Source: Warburgia ugandensis
Taxonomy: Eukaryota > Streptophyta > Magnoliopsida > Canellales > Canellaceae
Assembly (NCBI GenBank): GCA_035236585.1
Contig: CP141134.1
Span: forward strand, 21,258,414 to 21,322,413
DNA length: 64,000 bases
Reading direction: 5' to 3'
The notes under the pieces are model-generated. The model ran no database searches. It was not told the DNA's origin and saw nothing but the letters and a program-made list of their open reading frames with translations. Numbering within the stretch: position 1 is the stretch's first letter; each line of letters opens with the position of its first letter. Below, in pieces: positions 25,880-38,536 of this stretch. The position numbers and the translations under genes were made by a program.

Positions 25880-26345
25880 GACCCAAAAGGTTGACTTCCT
25901 TTAATTAAGACTATATGTAACCATTTCTAATGCTCCTCGTATTATATAGCATAGGGTGTTGTTTACAAATATGACAAATTTACTAAGAACTGGTTGGCAT
26001 ACCCTGCTCATACAACCTATGAATTTAGTTGGAGTACTTTTGAACCTAAATGACATCCTTCTGAGGTAATGATGCTTATATCCAAATTGAAGTAATGACC
26101 TTGAGGTATCTGCTATCCTGATTTTCATCTAATGATACCTATAGCTCAAATTTATTCTTGAGAAGATGCTAACCAACGAAGGTTTATCGAATAGGTTTCT
26201 TATCTTAGATAGATGCTTCTTATTTGTCACTTTGACTTCATTCAAGTACTTAATAGTAATGTAAAGTATTATCAACGCATCCTCTTATTGATAAGAATAA
26301 CTGGTGTCTCTTGGAAAACTAATAGATCTAATGTATTCTAGTTTC
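25880..26345 (-). pseudogene. Element 3, gypsy reverse transcriptase relic
   Basis: Minus-strand reading in several frames follows the order of a Ty3/gypsy reverse transcriptase as seen intact in element 4 at 49,396-50,300. A diverged 'DENQDSRYLKVITSIW' stretch stands where family members have the region around 'RSGYHQ', followed by 'FKSTPTKFIGCMSRVCQPVLSKFVIFVN' style sequence. It is badly broken and diverged, hence old. Confidence 0.5.
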
Positions 26346-27492
26346 ATGATTGATCTCGTCATTTTCTTATGATTCTCAAACTACGTCAGCATTTTGCAAC
26401 TGGAAATTTTTGAAGTAAAACTTCTTTTAGAGTTTACTTTCTCATTGAACATCTCCTTCATGATAATTATGGTAATTGTTCAAAACATACTATCTATTCT
26501 TTATTTTCAACACTCCATCACTTTCAAAATCTACTTTACCCACCTATTTTACCTTCCTTATTCTTTTTATCAATAAAATCACTAACTTGATCTTGTTTAA
26601 TCTCTCAATTTTACCAAACAATTCAAGATCTTTCTTCTTTGATATATGGACTTAATTTATGGCCATCTTACTTAAATATATTAAATACATGATCATCATG
26701 CTTCAACTATTTAATGTTGATAAAATATGATTACTTACATCTTATGTTTCGTAGAAATAGAATCCTTCTTCTTTGTCCACTTAGATTAATTTCTCCACTT
26801 GATTTGTTGTACATAATAGCCACTATGTCAAAACTTTTGGTCTAAAGACATTATGAATTAGATATTTCCAAATAATAGAGGGATCCTCTTATAACACATC
26901 TTAATGTTTGGATATTTTTATTTCCTAAACATTTATAATATTTCACAAAATCCATCAGCATTATTTGTAACCTATTACTTCTATACTATGGTTATCTACT
27001 TTATGAGTTCATACATAATCATGTCAAAAAGTTAGTATCAAACTATCATCATAGATTGACAATTCTCATCTAAAATACCATTTGGATCTTATGTTATCAA
27101 TACATCTATCAAATTTCTTATAGTATCACTAGAATTCAGTCGATTACATCCACTAACATGTTCATACTCATGTCATGATCCCCTTAACTACATAAGACTT
27201 CATATATGGTGTTCATTTACTAATCTCTTATATTATACTTGGGCTATTGTTGCAACATTAACAATTACTTCCTACAACCCGAGTTTAAGCTAATTTCTTT
27301 AGAACTATCAGTTCAATAGATCTAGCATATGCAAGCATTATCAACTAAAAACACAATTAGTATAATCTTATACTCTCATTCTTTCCTCTAAGAATTATAT
27401 TAATCTCATGGGATTGACTTGTTTCCCTTACTCCTACAAGGGTTAACAGTTTCCTTATTCATTTGACTTCATATTGAGTTAATCCCTAAGTA

Positions 27493-27572
27493 GTTTGGAC
27501 TTGATCTTGATGCATTCTCTAATGTTCAAGTATTTGGACTTGATCTTGATGCATTCTCTAATGTTCCAGTAT
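27493..27572. repeat. 40-bp tandem duplication
   Basis: Two units beginning TTTGGACTTGATCTTGATGC at 27,493 and 27,533, nearly identical. Confidence 0.85.
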
Positions 27573-27714
27573 TTGCTAAATCTGACTTATTCTCTGCCAA
27601 CTCACCTATGAGGTATCTCTTTCACATTCAATATCAGTTCCTATATACAATTAATTATCACTTGTTTAACTAGATATGACTTTTGGGCATGTAAGACTAG
27701 TTGTAAATGGATAA

Positions 27715-27733
27715 ATTGGGCTCTGATGCCAAA
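27715..27733 (-). other. Element 3 primer-binding site (tRNA-iMet type)
   Basis: On the minus strand it reads TTTGGCATCAGAGCCCAA directly after the 5' LTR end. Plant elements primed by initiator tRNA-Met carry TGGTATCAGAGCC here. This fixes the element's orientation and marks 27,734 as the LTR edge. Confidence 0.75.
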
Positions 27734-29453
27734 TGTGATGACCCCAATTTTTAGATGCATTTTTAAATTAAAAATTATTTCCTAATGTAGGATCAATCCT
27801 TATTTGAAAATAATTTTGAAAAAAAAAAACGATGTAGTAGAAATTTCCTTTTATTTTAAATTCATTTTGAAAGCCCTAAATGTCATTTACTTTCAAATAA
27901 AAAAATAACTAAATTTTTTTCTAAATATAAAATTAAAATAGAAGTACATGCATTTCAAATCTAGCCAATCACAATACGCAGTCCAATTGTATTAATTACA
28001 TATAAATGTCCAGAAAAGATAAGTTATATACTTACATTATTTATATAGTCTGATACATGATTGTCTTCGTCTAGAATTGCATCCAGCTTGAATTGTTTTG
28101 CCTCAAGTCAAATTCTTTCATGTCTTGAGATATTGTAAATAATTGGTAATATCTCAGCAAGCTTGGGCTTGTGTAGGTAGTTCAACATCTACTATAACAA
28201 TTTTAAAAGTCCAATTCCAAACAATATATCAAACTATTTTTAATGTAGTTCTAAAGAAGAAAATGTTCAATTCAAGGATAGAAAATATAATTTGAAATCA
28301 CATGTTAACTCAGTATTGCAATTTCATGTAGAATGTTTAAGATAATATTAATGTAAATGCATGACTTTGAATGAATGTTTTTCAAATGATCAAATTGGCA
28401 TGGTAGCCTCATATAAATTGTACCATATAATATATCATGAAATCAAATCTATGAATAATTGTAAAAGTTCCATCTTCTATCATAAATTCTCAAAATATTA
28501 AAGTGGTAATCAATTAAATTGCAATGTCAGCAATCCTAAACCGATAACATCATCAGGTGCACATATACACCTCGGCAAACACATCAGTTGATTTATCATG
28601 AGTACTCATCTAAGGATCATTAAAAAGCCCATCTACATGGGATCATAAAATAGAAATCTCATGGAACACCATGCTCATGACCATATCACTGAATCATGTA
28701 TCTCTCGTATCTAGAGACCAGTTACAACAGCCTCCAAGATAACTATGGATACTTCTCAAAAGTGTGTCTTGAGCACCTCTAATGGTTGTTCCCACCACAA
28801 AAGATGAGAAAAATAGATGTTTATTTTGGCATGGATACCTACCACCTTTGATAGATAGAGGCCGAGAGGCCAAACCCATGCAACCTCTTAGCATAGTGCC
28901 CACCAAGCTCATTATCCTGAACAAACATATATGAATATATCTAAATTCAAATATCATTAAATCATATGAAAAAATCATGCAAATTCTATAACTCATATTA
29001 AAATATGGGGATTAATACATTTTAAGAATTATCTTTTCTTTCAAAAGAAAACAATTGCATATAATGGAGTAAGCTATATCATTTTCATTTTCAAGATAAA
29101 AGTATGCATCATTGAGATAAAAGTATACATAAACTTGTATGCTTCATTTGTAAGTATTTGTAGTCTTTAAAGGCATAGATAACATATCATGACAAAATAT
29201 CAATTTCATGAGAGTTACAAAATTTCTAAATAGAATGCCCAATAGTCAAATAATATGTATGGTTCAATTATTTAAGATATGTTCAAAATCCAAATGGAAA
29301 ATAGATGTTAAAATCGCCTACCTTTTAGGACACTAGTTAAGTTTCATTCATGTCTCTCTTAAGCTTAGAGCCTATGTCATCTTCAGGGTTTTTTGCAAGG
29401 TCTTGGATATTATATATATATATATATATATGAAAATCCAATTATTAGTTTGG
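27734..29453 (-). repeat. Element 3, 5' LTR (right), interrupted
   Basis: TGTGATGACCCCAA start, collinear with 20,089-21,706. It carries the stem-loop TGAGATATT / AATATCTCA (28,126-28,156) followed by AGCAAGCT. It ends where LTR-B begins. A (TA)n run lies at 29,410-29,431. The remaining ~1.7 kb of this LTR would lie beyond the nested elements, outside the window. Confidence 0.75.
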
Positions 29454-31555
29454 TGTATGTTTTAAATTTACTAGCAAGTGCACTAATCAATGTAGTAATT
29501 TGCATGCGAGAGAGGTCGATCCCACATGGAATCTCATTGAATTTTTAATAAATTGGATCTTATTTAAATCACTTATCTTCAACCAAAGAGAGATGGTTTT
29601 GATTAAACTAGGAAATAAAATATCATCTAAAAGGAAACATGCATGGAAATGAAAACTACTAATAAGGAAACTTACCAAAATTAACACTTTCTAAAAAAAC
29701 CAAACTTAGAAAGTATGCTAATAAAGATGCAAAGCAGGTAATCAATGGAATCTAAACTAGAATCAAACTACCAAACAAACAATGAATCAAGGAAACTAAA
29801 CTAAAATGAAGATCAATCAATCATTAAAGGGAAAATCACCCAATCATCATGCGCATGATTCATGGAAGTGTGAGCATGATTCATGGAGTGAAAAGATGGA
29901 AAAAATGCAATGAACAAAGGCTTGCATGTGGTCTAAATAGAGAACTAACCAATGAAAATTAAGCATGAAATTTAAGGGGAATATCTACTAAAAATTAAGT
30001 GCATGATCTTAGTTCCAACAAAGACAAGGAAAGATAATGATGGGAAATAATCATGCATTGTAATAATCAAATTAAAGAGATATTTAACACTAGAATCAAA
30101 CAAGGAACATGTTCAACCATCAATTGAATTCATTTAAATGGAAATTAAAAAGGATGCTGTGCTTGTACATATTTTAAGGAATAAAAGACTGCCCACTCTC
30201 CATGAACATCAACTTAAACCAAATCAATGTCTTAAACACTCTCAATCTAATCCAATGATCAACAACAAATATTCCAAGATATCATGCGTGTAACCCAAGA
30301 GAGAAATCAAGAAAATAAGAGCAATAGTTATGGGAACAAACATAGCTAAGTAGGATCTAAAACAAGCAAGAAACAAGGAGAGATGAATGGAAAGGAAACA
30401 AGGTTGATTCAAGGAAACGTTTCTCTTGGATGTCACTACCAAAGAGAAGAGGCCTTGGATTTAAAAGAATTAAGCAAGACACTAAGTGAAGGAGATGCAA
30501 AAACTTAAGAGAAAACAAGCTAGAAATATTCACATGAAACTAAGACTCGAAACAAAGCAATAAATACACAATGAAAGCTAGGAAATAAGAACTAAAATTA
30601 ATCTAGAAAAGAAGCTTGGAAACCAAAGATCAAGTGCTTGGAAGGAGGCTTGGAAGACAAGAGAAAGCAACAGCCAAAGAACCGTAAGCATCCACCTTTG
30701 GATGAGGTGACACATTCTTAGGAAAGAGGCGTCCTAACTGTGTATCCTATTCAAGTGGAATGCTTGGAGTTTTATAGATTTTTGAGTTTATAAACTTGAT
30801 GAGATGCTAGCCCTAAGGAAAGAGGAAATAATGAGGCAAGCAATGAAGATTAGCAATAGATGGAATTAGAGAGGGGTAGGTGCAAACCATTGGAGACTTT
30901 TTGAAGGAGAAAATCATAGAATTCCCATGTTAATTGACATTGAATTCATGGGATTAGAAAGTTGAGATGAATGGTGAGATGTGGTACTTAAGATTGGATG
31001 AAGGGTGGATGATCATTGGCTGGCATGGGACATAGACAAAAGAGAAAGCTAGGTGATAGAATTACATGTGGTTGGTGACATGAGATATAGGAACAACTTA
31101 AGGTGGAAGGTGCTACCTTTTTAGGAGGTGCATCTCCCCCTTGTCAAAATTGTGGAGACCCTATTTTTTGGTTGGAAAGAGAAATGAAAATGGAAATAAA
31201 ATATGGATTCTATCTTTTGATTGGTCCACCTACATGCATATCTAATCTCCAACAAAATCCTTCTAATTATCCCTTGAAATTCACTATTTTAGTATGGGAT
31301 AATTGCTTGAAATCTTCATCCAATCGTGTGGCTCTATGTGGAATGGCTCTCATAGCTTGGTGGCACAGCTTGATGACTTGAGTGGCTTGCATGCCTGGCT
31401 TCATGGCTTATTTAGCTTGTTACCTTATATCATGCCTCAAATGGCTTAAGCGGCTTGCATGGCTCTCATGCAAAGGTATTGGAATTCCATGGTTTGTGCA
31501 TGGCCAATTTTAATAACATTTGATCTTTCCAATTTCTATCTTGCTTGCTAAGGAT

Positions 31556-31625
<70 letters not shown>

Positions 31626-31906
31626 GATCTTGATCTTCAATTCTCATTTTGATCAATCTTGGCCATTGGATTATCATCTCAATATCTATAAAAGATCAAA
31701 AACCCTAATTAAATCTTAGAAAATTATAATTAATTATATATTCACTCTCAAATAGCTTTTGAACCTATCAAATATCAAACTTTTAGATTATTAGGTAAAA
31801 AATGCATGTGTTATAAATTTTTAGAAAAACCTTGGAAATAACACTATAATTTATAGTACCTGGACTACTAATTGGGTACTTTCTATACAAAATTGAACAC
31901 TTATCA
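29454..31906 (-). mobile_element. Family-L LTR-B
   Basis: An LTR of about 2.45 kb, TGTATG...CTTATCA on the + strand, related to LTR-A throughout and with the same 'gcaagtgcactaatcaatgtag' and 'gtcgatcccaca' opening. An antisense polypurine tract (cctcccaacc) follows at 31,907, so it is the 3' LTR of a minus-strand element. It contains a (CT)n run at 31,558-31,622. It interrupts the 5' LTR of element 3. Confidence 0.75.
31558..31622. repeat. (CT)n microsatellite
   Basis: An uninterrupted run of about 32 CT units inside LTR-B. Confidence 0.95.
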
Positions 31907-32641
31907 CCTCCCAACCATCACTTTGCTAGTCTTGAACAAAACATATGAAAAATTATGAAAACAAAATATTTTTCATTTTCATTGGTACTCATGATTGCAT
32001 TTAGCATACGCAACAAGCCTTTAAACCCTTAGATTACCCCTAGTAGATAAGTTAAGCCTCGTGAAGATTTGCAATGAATGTACCCACAAAATTCAATACG
32101 ATTAAGTCCTTTATTTTGTCTCAGAAAATTCTTGCCTATTAGTACTCTACTAGTTTAACAGCCTAATAAAGATGAATGAAATTTTTTACAAGTTACCCAT
32201 ATACCAAAGCCATTTCATTCCAATTATATCTTGGAGTGCAGTGTGTATACAAGCTATATAAGTTTGGACTTCTAAATAGATATGCTTATACTCCATTGGA
32301 AAGATGTCTTGACCTCAAATTCTCATTGATATACACTCAAAAAATGTAGCTCTCAGAGAAAAGGGTCAAACAAAATTCTCTCATTATGTGACTAAATCCA
32401 AAGATACTAATTGTTCATATAATTTTGCAAGCACAAATAAGACAATGGACCCTAAGAATGGATGCCATTACCAAGACCAATAAGATTAGTTCATCTTAAT
32501 TCCATCATATTTATGTCCTCATTAAGGCTATCATCTACCTTAATATCAACAGGTCTTTAGACAAAACTAAATGTAGGCTTAGGAATGTTTTTAGAAGAAA
32601 GGGTAGAAAGGATTCAAAGTTTGAAATCTAAGTAGAGGTTA
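31907..32641 (-). mobile_element. Family-L internal 3' fragment beside LTR-B
   Basis: Noncoding sequence collinear with 6,246-7,000 ('gcatttagcatacgcaacaagcc', 'ttacccctagtagataag'). Similarity ends near 'aagtagaggt', where the 3' LTR of element 6 appears to start. The 5' remainder of this element is not in the window. Confidence 0.6.
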
Positions 32642-33141
32642 ACTTTGTTTTTTTTTTTTTCTTTAAAGAAAGGCTTTCTTTATGTAGACACTTTTGATTT
32701 TTTCAGTTCTTAAACTTTTGTCCTTTATGAATTTTTCTACCACTTGTACTCATTTTTGAAAGATAGGTAACAGATACTTTATATTTGGGTTTCTAGGTCA
32801 AGGTAAATGCGGTTTTGGAAAGAAAAGGCCTACCAAGATGCTCAAAGATTTTAACTAATGATATAATATACTGAGAAGGATTTTTGTCTCTAGGCTAAAA
32901 TAAGGATGGTCTATAGCATTTCCTAGGTTTCTTAAAGCCTATTGGATTCAATAAATGTTCAAGAAACAAAGTTAGTACTCCTATTGTTTCTTAGTAATTG
33001 ACCAAAACAAAGAACACTAAAATCTTTGAAATTTATGTATGCTAAAGAAAATATGAAATTATTTATATCCCTAAAAAAAATAATAGTCTCTAATACTCAC
33101 TAGGGTATAGGTCTTCCCTAATTTTCCTCAGGGTCACTATG
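32642..33141 (-). mobile_element. Element 6 (Athila-type), 3' LTR, left piece
   Basis: AT-rich sequence between the family-L fragment and element 4. It is assigned to the 3' LTR of the Athila-type element because element 4's insertion at 33,142 separates it from 56,205-56,430, which ends at that element's polypurine tract. The left edge is uncertain. The last bases CTATG (33,137-33,141) match CTCTG (56,205-56,209) at four of five positions, as expected of an aged target duplication. Confidence 0.5.
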
Positions 33142-34217
33142 TGACGTCTTGCGTTTTATAAAGAGATTTTCTAAATATTTTTGAAAATCTTGTTAGGATC
33201 AATCCTTAAATATTTATTTATTTTTTACTCTACATATATTAATAAAGTTTAACTCCTTCTTCAAGCCCAAGTATGTCAAATAAAACTCCACAATATATAT
33301 CAAAGTAATAGTTTAACTTTTTTAGCCAGTCTAGACCTACTAGTCACAGCCCAAACACTACTAAGCTAAAGCACAATTTCAAATGCTACAATTTATTACA
33401 AATTTACTAAAGCCTTTAAATAAAATAAAATTATTTTCTAGCCTTTATACTTTGAAACTCCAAGATCACTCCACTTCCTGCACGTCAATCTCAAGCTTTT
33501 CCTTCTACCTTTCACCTGTAGGGTAGTTTGGTGAGTAATATGAATTACCCAGTAGAAAATCTAAAACTAGCCAAAAACTACGAAAATCATGCTTTGCAAG
33601 TTTTTTTTTTTTTACTTAAAAGTGTATGCATGTACTATTAAAATGCCTTTGTAAAATTGCAACATCTCAATTATTATCAAATAGTTATATAAAAATCAAA
33701 ATAACATAATATGAGATAACACAATTTATATCCAAGGCATATAAAGGTTTGAGGAAAATTCAATTCTATATTCATTGAATGTTTAATTCGAAAATCAATC
33801 CATTTAAAAAAAATTATTCCATAGCTGAGTGTACTTATTGTCTTGTCACTGGCACTGATCAATATTCTTGAGAACAATTGACATGTTAGCCTATGTCCAA
33901 ACAAAACAAAAAGTTGACTATCCACGCAGTAAAACCTAAGTCTTGACCTACATTCATCAGTGGGTACTACATGGGATAGTCGGATCAATCATATACAAGG
34001 TAGTCCTCCCATGTAACTTACCCTTGTCAATTAAGCCTACCATAGGCTAGTACCTATTTAGAAGTTAGCGGCCAACTAACTTCTTAGCATGTCAACCATG
34101 GAATTCCTCATGAAATCCTTGAGCCAGGGTCAACTCTTACGAGTTTCCTGATTTCTTAGTCAAGTTTAGTCACCCAAAAGTGTGAAATCATAAAGAATAT
34201 ATATATATATATATATC

Positions 34218-34287
<70 letters not shown>

Positions 34288-37200
34288 TAATGTTCTTACT
34301 AATCCAAAATATATGCATAACCCTTCAGGTTAAAAAAGAAAAATGCCAATAGATCAATATATGACACAAAAGTACGTTCAAACCAAACCAGTACATAAGT
34401 ATGCATGCTTCTATTGATAACATATTCAACCTTCATAAATAGCATTATGTATGTATGAATGATCATATCTTTCAAGAGAAATAAGAGTACACGTGAACTC
34501 TCAAACAATCTATTCATTGATAAATAGTTCAGGGAGTGTCATATTCATAGTTCTTTCTTGTACTAACTATATCACAATATACTTGTTTCATACAAAAACT
34601 CCATTATATTAACCTTTTTAAGTTTAAATTAGATAGATCAACTTTGTGAGTTTGATTACTACTAAGATTATACTAAGTTATAATATATTGCAGGTGTCAT
34701 ATTAACTATATTACCATATACTGGTGTGCCAATTTTAATGGTGCATCATAGGGTGCTAGTATTACATTTATCACTAATTATTATACATGCTATATATATA
34801 TTATTATCCAATGCCATGTACCTAAATGTTATACATTGACGTGTGTCTATCACTACAATCATGCAAAGGTAATAGCCAATGTTTACTTTTTGGTAATTTA
34901 TCACACAACATGGTATATCCTATTTTAAAGCTGCCAAAAAAAAAAAAAAAACTCTTGCAAAGAAAAGATAAGAATCCCTTGGCTTCAACCTACCAAGATT
35001 TCACAAAATTAGAAACCTTAGATTTTTTATTTTTTTTTCATTCATTTCAAATCCAACATTTCCACGGCAAAAATTTCTGTGAAATAGAGATCTAGATGGT
35101 TCATAATTCACATATGGAGTCCAATGCACCATAAAACACAGCTTTTTAGTGGTCCACAACACGACTCACAAGCCCATATTTAACATCACAAACCCATTTT
35201 GAACAACCGCAACATGTTTTCAAAGTGGATATACAAGTTTTAAGTGCACTCAAGGGCCCACCATTAGTTAACGAGCCTTTCCTTGATATGTATAAATGGC
35301 CTCCAAACAATGCCTGTTTAATGCTTAAACAAAGTTCACATGCTTTTATATGTGAGCATTATCTAGCATAATAAAAACTTTAGCAATGTTTGACATATGA
35401 CAATCTATTTTGTTCAGTGCATCATGTGTCTAAACATCAAGTAGGTACTGTCTATGAAATGTATAATGTGACATAAAAAATAAAATAAAAATTTCTAGGC
35501 TATTTAGTTTTATGCGTTTAGTTGCTGGATAAATCGTTTGAAGAATGTGCATGATTACTATCGAATGATTAGATATTATACTTATGGTCAATACTGGGTT
35601 GCTGAGTTCCTTGCATCTGATCATTATTAGATTTATCAGTGGCTTGTGCTTGGTCAGTGCTAGATCTTTGGGTGCCTCATGCCTAATCAAAATCAATGCG
35701 TCACAAAATAACAGATCAAGTGGTGTGAATTATGACAATCAAGTCCAGTGCGTTGCGCAGCCTATGAGTCTTAGTGCACCACACAGTTGCAAACTGTTAA
35801 GTGCATGTTGCCACTTGTTTATTTTGGTTTTGTCATGTTCTTACAGGTTGTTGGACATATGGTGTAGCCACCATGATCAATGCACCACACACACTTTCAT
35901 GTTGTTAAGCACATGATGAAATGAATGGCACAATCATCCTATGTAAGGTGTAAGAAATTTTATCTTATTTGTTGTATTATGCAATTTCATTTTTAAGGAG
36001 TCATGCATCTAAATTTTACTTGGTGTAAGGTGTAATCCAGTACAATATGATACTATCAGCCCAAAGTCCCCATTATATTAACATTCATCACATCAGATCC
36101 AACCGTGAACTCTTTGTGCAAACTAAATTTTAAATTCAAACAATCAAAATCTAAATGGTCTAATCATAGTTATGACCTTCATTTTTGAAACACTTGCACA
36201 TAATCACCATCCAATGACCATGCACCAAATTTTTAACTTGGTGCTTGGTGTGATTGGTATAATCTAGTACATTCATTATCAAGCATGACTACTCTATCTA
36301 ACTATATTTAATAAAATCAACATCTGATTTGATTCACTACATAGCATAATTATGCATCATTTACCAAATTGAAAATCAAAGTAAATTTTTTTTATTCTAA
36401 ACATATACCCATGGATCAAGCACAACTATTCAAAGCCAGATATCTAATCTAAACATTTACCACGTGATTATCATCTAGAAATTTATCAAGCATATATGCG
36501 TTTACATTCCAAAGAACTTTCAATACAACTTCATTCCAAAAACAATTGATAAAGATCAATATATTTTATTTTATTTTTTTCTCAAAAGAAAATCGTGGTC
36601 TAGATTTAGATTCCCTACCTCAAAATGCAATTTCCTTCAACACAAATTCTTCTGCTTCTAATTGATTCAATGAAAATTCCAGATCTAAGGTTTTTCTTTG
36701 ATCTTCTTTTCCTTTTTCTTTCATTTTCTCTTTTCTTTCTGTCTCACGCACTCCCCTTTTTCAACTTCAAATATTTCATGTTTCCAACCTTTCTTTCCAT
36801 TTTTATTTTTTTCTTTTATAGATACTTTTCTTGTAACAATTTTTTTCCAATTGATTACATATTTGTAACTCCTCAAATTTTAATTGTGTATTTACTCCCA
36901 ACCATTGGATTATCTTTCAATAACTCCTCTATTGATCACATTCATTTCATAACTCTTGGGTCACCATCCATCATTTTTATATGTTTTGTTCACATGGAAA
37001 CCCTCCTTCACCATGTGGGTTTCCTTATCTGATTTGTCCACCTATAAAATTCGTAATTATTATATGATTAATTACTAAAATAGCATAAAACATGATTTTC
37101 CTCTTAAAAATTGTCAAGGAGGTGACTTGAAGTCTATACATCACTTTGACAAGTTGTACTTGGGGCCGCTTAGCTATTCTTAGCTCAAGTTGGCAATCCT

Positions 37201-37382
37201 TATCAAATTAAAGTTTTAGTTTCACTTATATTCTAATTACACACTATTTATTTAATGAATTATGATTTGAAATTTTGTTTAAGCCTCATTTTAACTTGTT
37301 TTTACACCATAGTAGTCGACAATTGACTTAAAAATTTTCATCAATTATAAATATTTATTTCTTAAAAATGTGGGCCATTACA
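33140..37382 (-). repeat. Element 4, 3' LTR (left)
   Basis: About 4.24 kb, from TGTGACGTC (or TGACGTC at 33,142) to GGGCCATTACA. It contains adjoining (TA)n and (GA)n runs at 34,199-34,281. Short open frames inside (for example 35,584-35,916 and 36,625-37,032) have counterparts in the other LTR and show no domain. Confidence 0.9.
34199..34281. repeat. Compound (TA)n(GA)n microsatellite
   Basis: A TA run to 34,236, then GA to 34,281. The matching site in the other LTR (53,170-53,211) has only TA-type repeat, so the GA run arose or was lost after insertion. Confidence 0.9.
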
Positions 37383-37398
37383 ATCTTCCCACCTTTTA
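37383..37398 (-). other. Element 4 polypurine tract
   Basis: On the minus strand TAAAAGGTGGGAAGAT stands directly before the 3' LTR, the expected plus-strand priming site. Confidence 0.75.
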
Positions 37399-37439
37399 GG
37401 AATTTTGTCCTCGAAATCTCGTTACTAAACTTATGTTAT

Positions 37440-37834
37440 ACATCAGAAAATAGATAAGGAAAACTACTTCTCATGTCTTCTTCAATTTTCCAAGTGGCTT
37501 CCTTAGTAGAATGATGTTGCCATAAAACTTTGACCAAATGAATGGTCTTGTTCCTTAGAGTCTTCTCTTAGAAATCTAAAATCCTTAGAGGTCTCATCTC
37601 ATATGTCAAGTCTGGCTGTAGTTCTGCAGGTATTTGATCAAGGATATGCGCTGTATCAGGAATGTACTTCCTCAGCATCAACACATGAAATACATTATGT
37701 ACGCCTGATAACTGAGGTGGTAATGCTAAACGATATGCAACCTTCCCAATTCTGTCCAATATCTGAAATGGTCCAATAAACCTTGGACTCAGCTTCCCTT
37801 TTACTCCAAATCTCACTACTCCTTTCATTGACAA
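37440..37834 (-). pseudogene. Element 4, pol C-terminus with chromodomain
   Basis: The minus strand reads the integrase C-terminal GPF-type block ('[20 protein letters not shown]', '[17 protein letters not shown]', 'LRKYIPD') followed by a chromodomain stretch with 'VKVLWQHHSTKEATWKIEE'. In chromoviruses this module is thought to guide integration to particular chromatin. The end of pol lies about 50 bp from the polypurine tract. Confidence 0.85.
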
Positions 37835-38117
37835 GACTTTCAGGAATACATGATCTCCAACCTCGAACTCGAGATCGCGACGTCTCTGATCTGCATAACT
37901 CTTCTATTTACTCTGTGCTGCTAACAATCTCTTCCGAACTAGCCTGACCTTTTCAGCACATTGCTCGATCAACTCGGTCTTCACAAACTATCTCTCTCCA
38001 ACATCACTCCAACAGGTAGGAGTCCTGCATGGGCGTCCGTACAATGCTTCATACAGGACCATGCCCATACTAGAATGATAACTATTGTTATAAGCAAACC
38101 CAATCAAAGGTAGGTGT
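37835..38117 (-). pseudogene. Element 4, integrase, part beyond nested element 5
   Basis: Minus-strand sequence typical of gypsy integrase C-terminal half (Tyr-Asn-Asn-Ser-type motif, 'LYEALYGRPCRTP'-like words). It is separated from the integrase core at 48,169 by element 5, inserted at 38,122/48,164. Confidence 0.8.
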
Positions 38118-38497
38118 TCGTCTGTGACACCCCAGGTTTTTCATGAAAATTTTTCGCAATTATTTCGAAAGATGGCGCGCCTCAAACTTTTTAAAATACA
38201 AAAATAGTGAAAGATTTTACTTTCAAATTCATTTTTCCAAAAACCTGGATGTCACCTTCATGCTCACGCTATACATATATATATAGTTTTCTAGAAGATA
38301 GAAATTTATTTCTGAAAACAGGACCCATTCAGTGGTTCACTTGTATAACCCCTATAACATTATAGTAAATGTCCAATATTACAATTCAATTGACTAATTA
38401 CGCAATACAAAAGCTTGAGATACAATGTATACCTGCACGTAGAAGTATGGTTGCTTGATTTCGTTTGTTGTGTACATCTTCTCCTGACTTTCTGTAT

Positions 38498-38536
38498 CTG
38501 AGATATTGTAAACATAAAACATTTACAATATCTCAG
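38498..38536. promoter_or_regulatory. Conserved LTR stem-loop, element 5 3' LTR
   Basis: A perfect 15-bp stem, CTGAGATATTGTAAA paired with TTTACAATATCTCAG, with a 9-base loop. AGCAAGCT follows. Counterparts occur at 44,956-44,994 (one mismatch), 28,126-28,156 and, degraded, 20,423-20,453. In element orientation it lies about 330-400 bases before the LTR's 3' end. A role in RNA structure, transcript end formation or control is possible but unproven. Confidence 0.7.

Larger units (their letters stand above)
24935..27733 (-). mobile_element. Element 3 internal region
   Basis: It begins at the left with an antisense polypurine tract (ttctttctccctta) followed by 'gaggaatttcatcttcgtaatt', a motif also seen at the same place in elements 4 and 5. 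It is heavily decayed. A 40-bp tandem duplication starts at 27,493 and 27,533. The only protein trace I can support is the reverse transcriptase at 25,880-26,345. Confidence 0.65.
20089..29453 (-). mobile_element. Element 3: decayed Ty3/gypsy LTR retrotransposon
   Basis: A minus-strand element with a 3' LTR at left (from 20,089), an internal region from ~24,935 to 27,733, a primer-binding site at its right edge, and a 5' LTR from 27,734 that is interrupted at 29,453 by LTR-B. Both LTRs start TGTGATGACCC and share order of sequence over at least 1.6 kb, with many substitutions, so it is older than elements 4 and 5. A LINE lies at the LTR/internal junction. The internal region is heavily decayed (many breaks) but keeps a faint gypsy reverse transcriptase. 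Confidence 0.75.
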
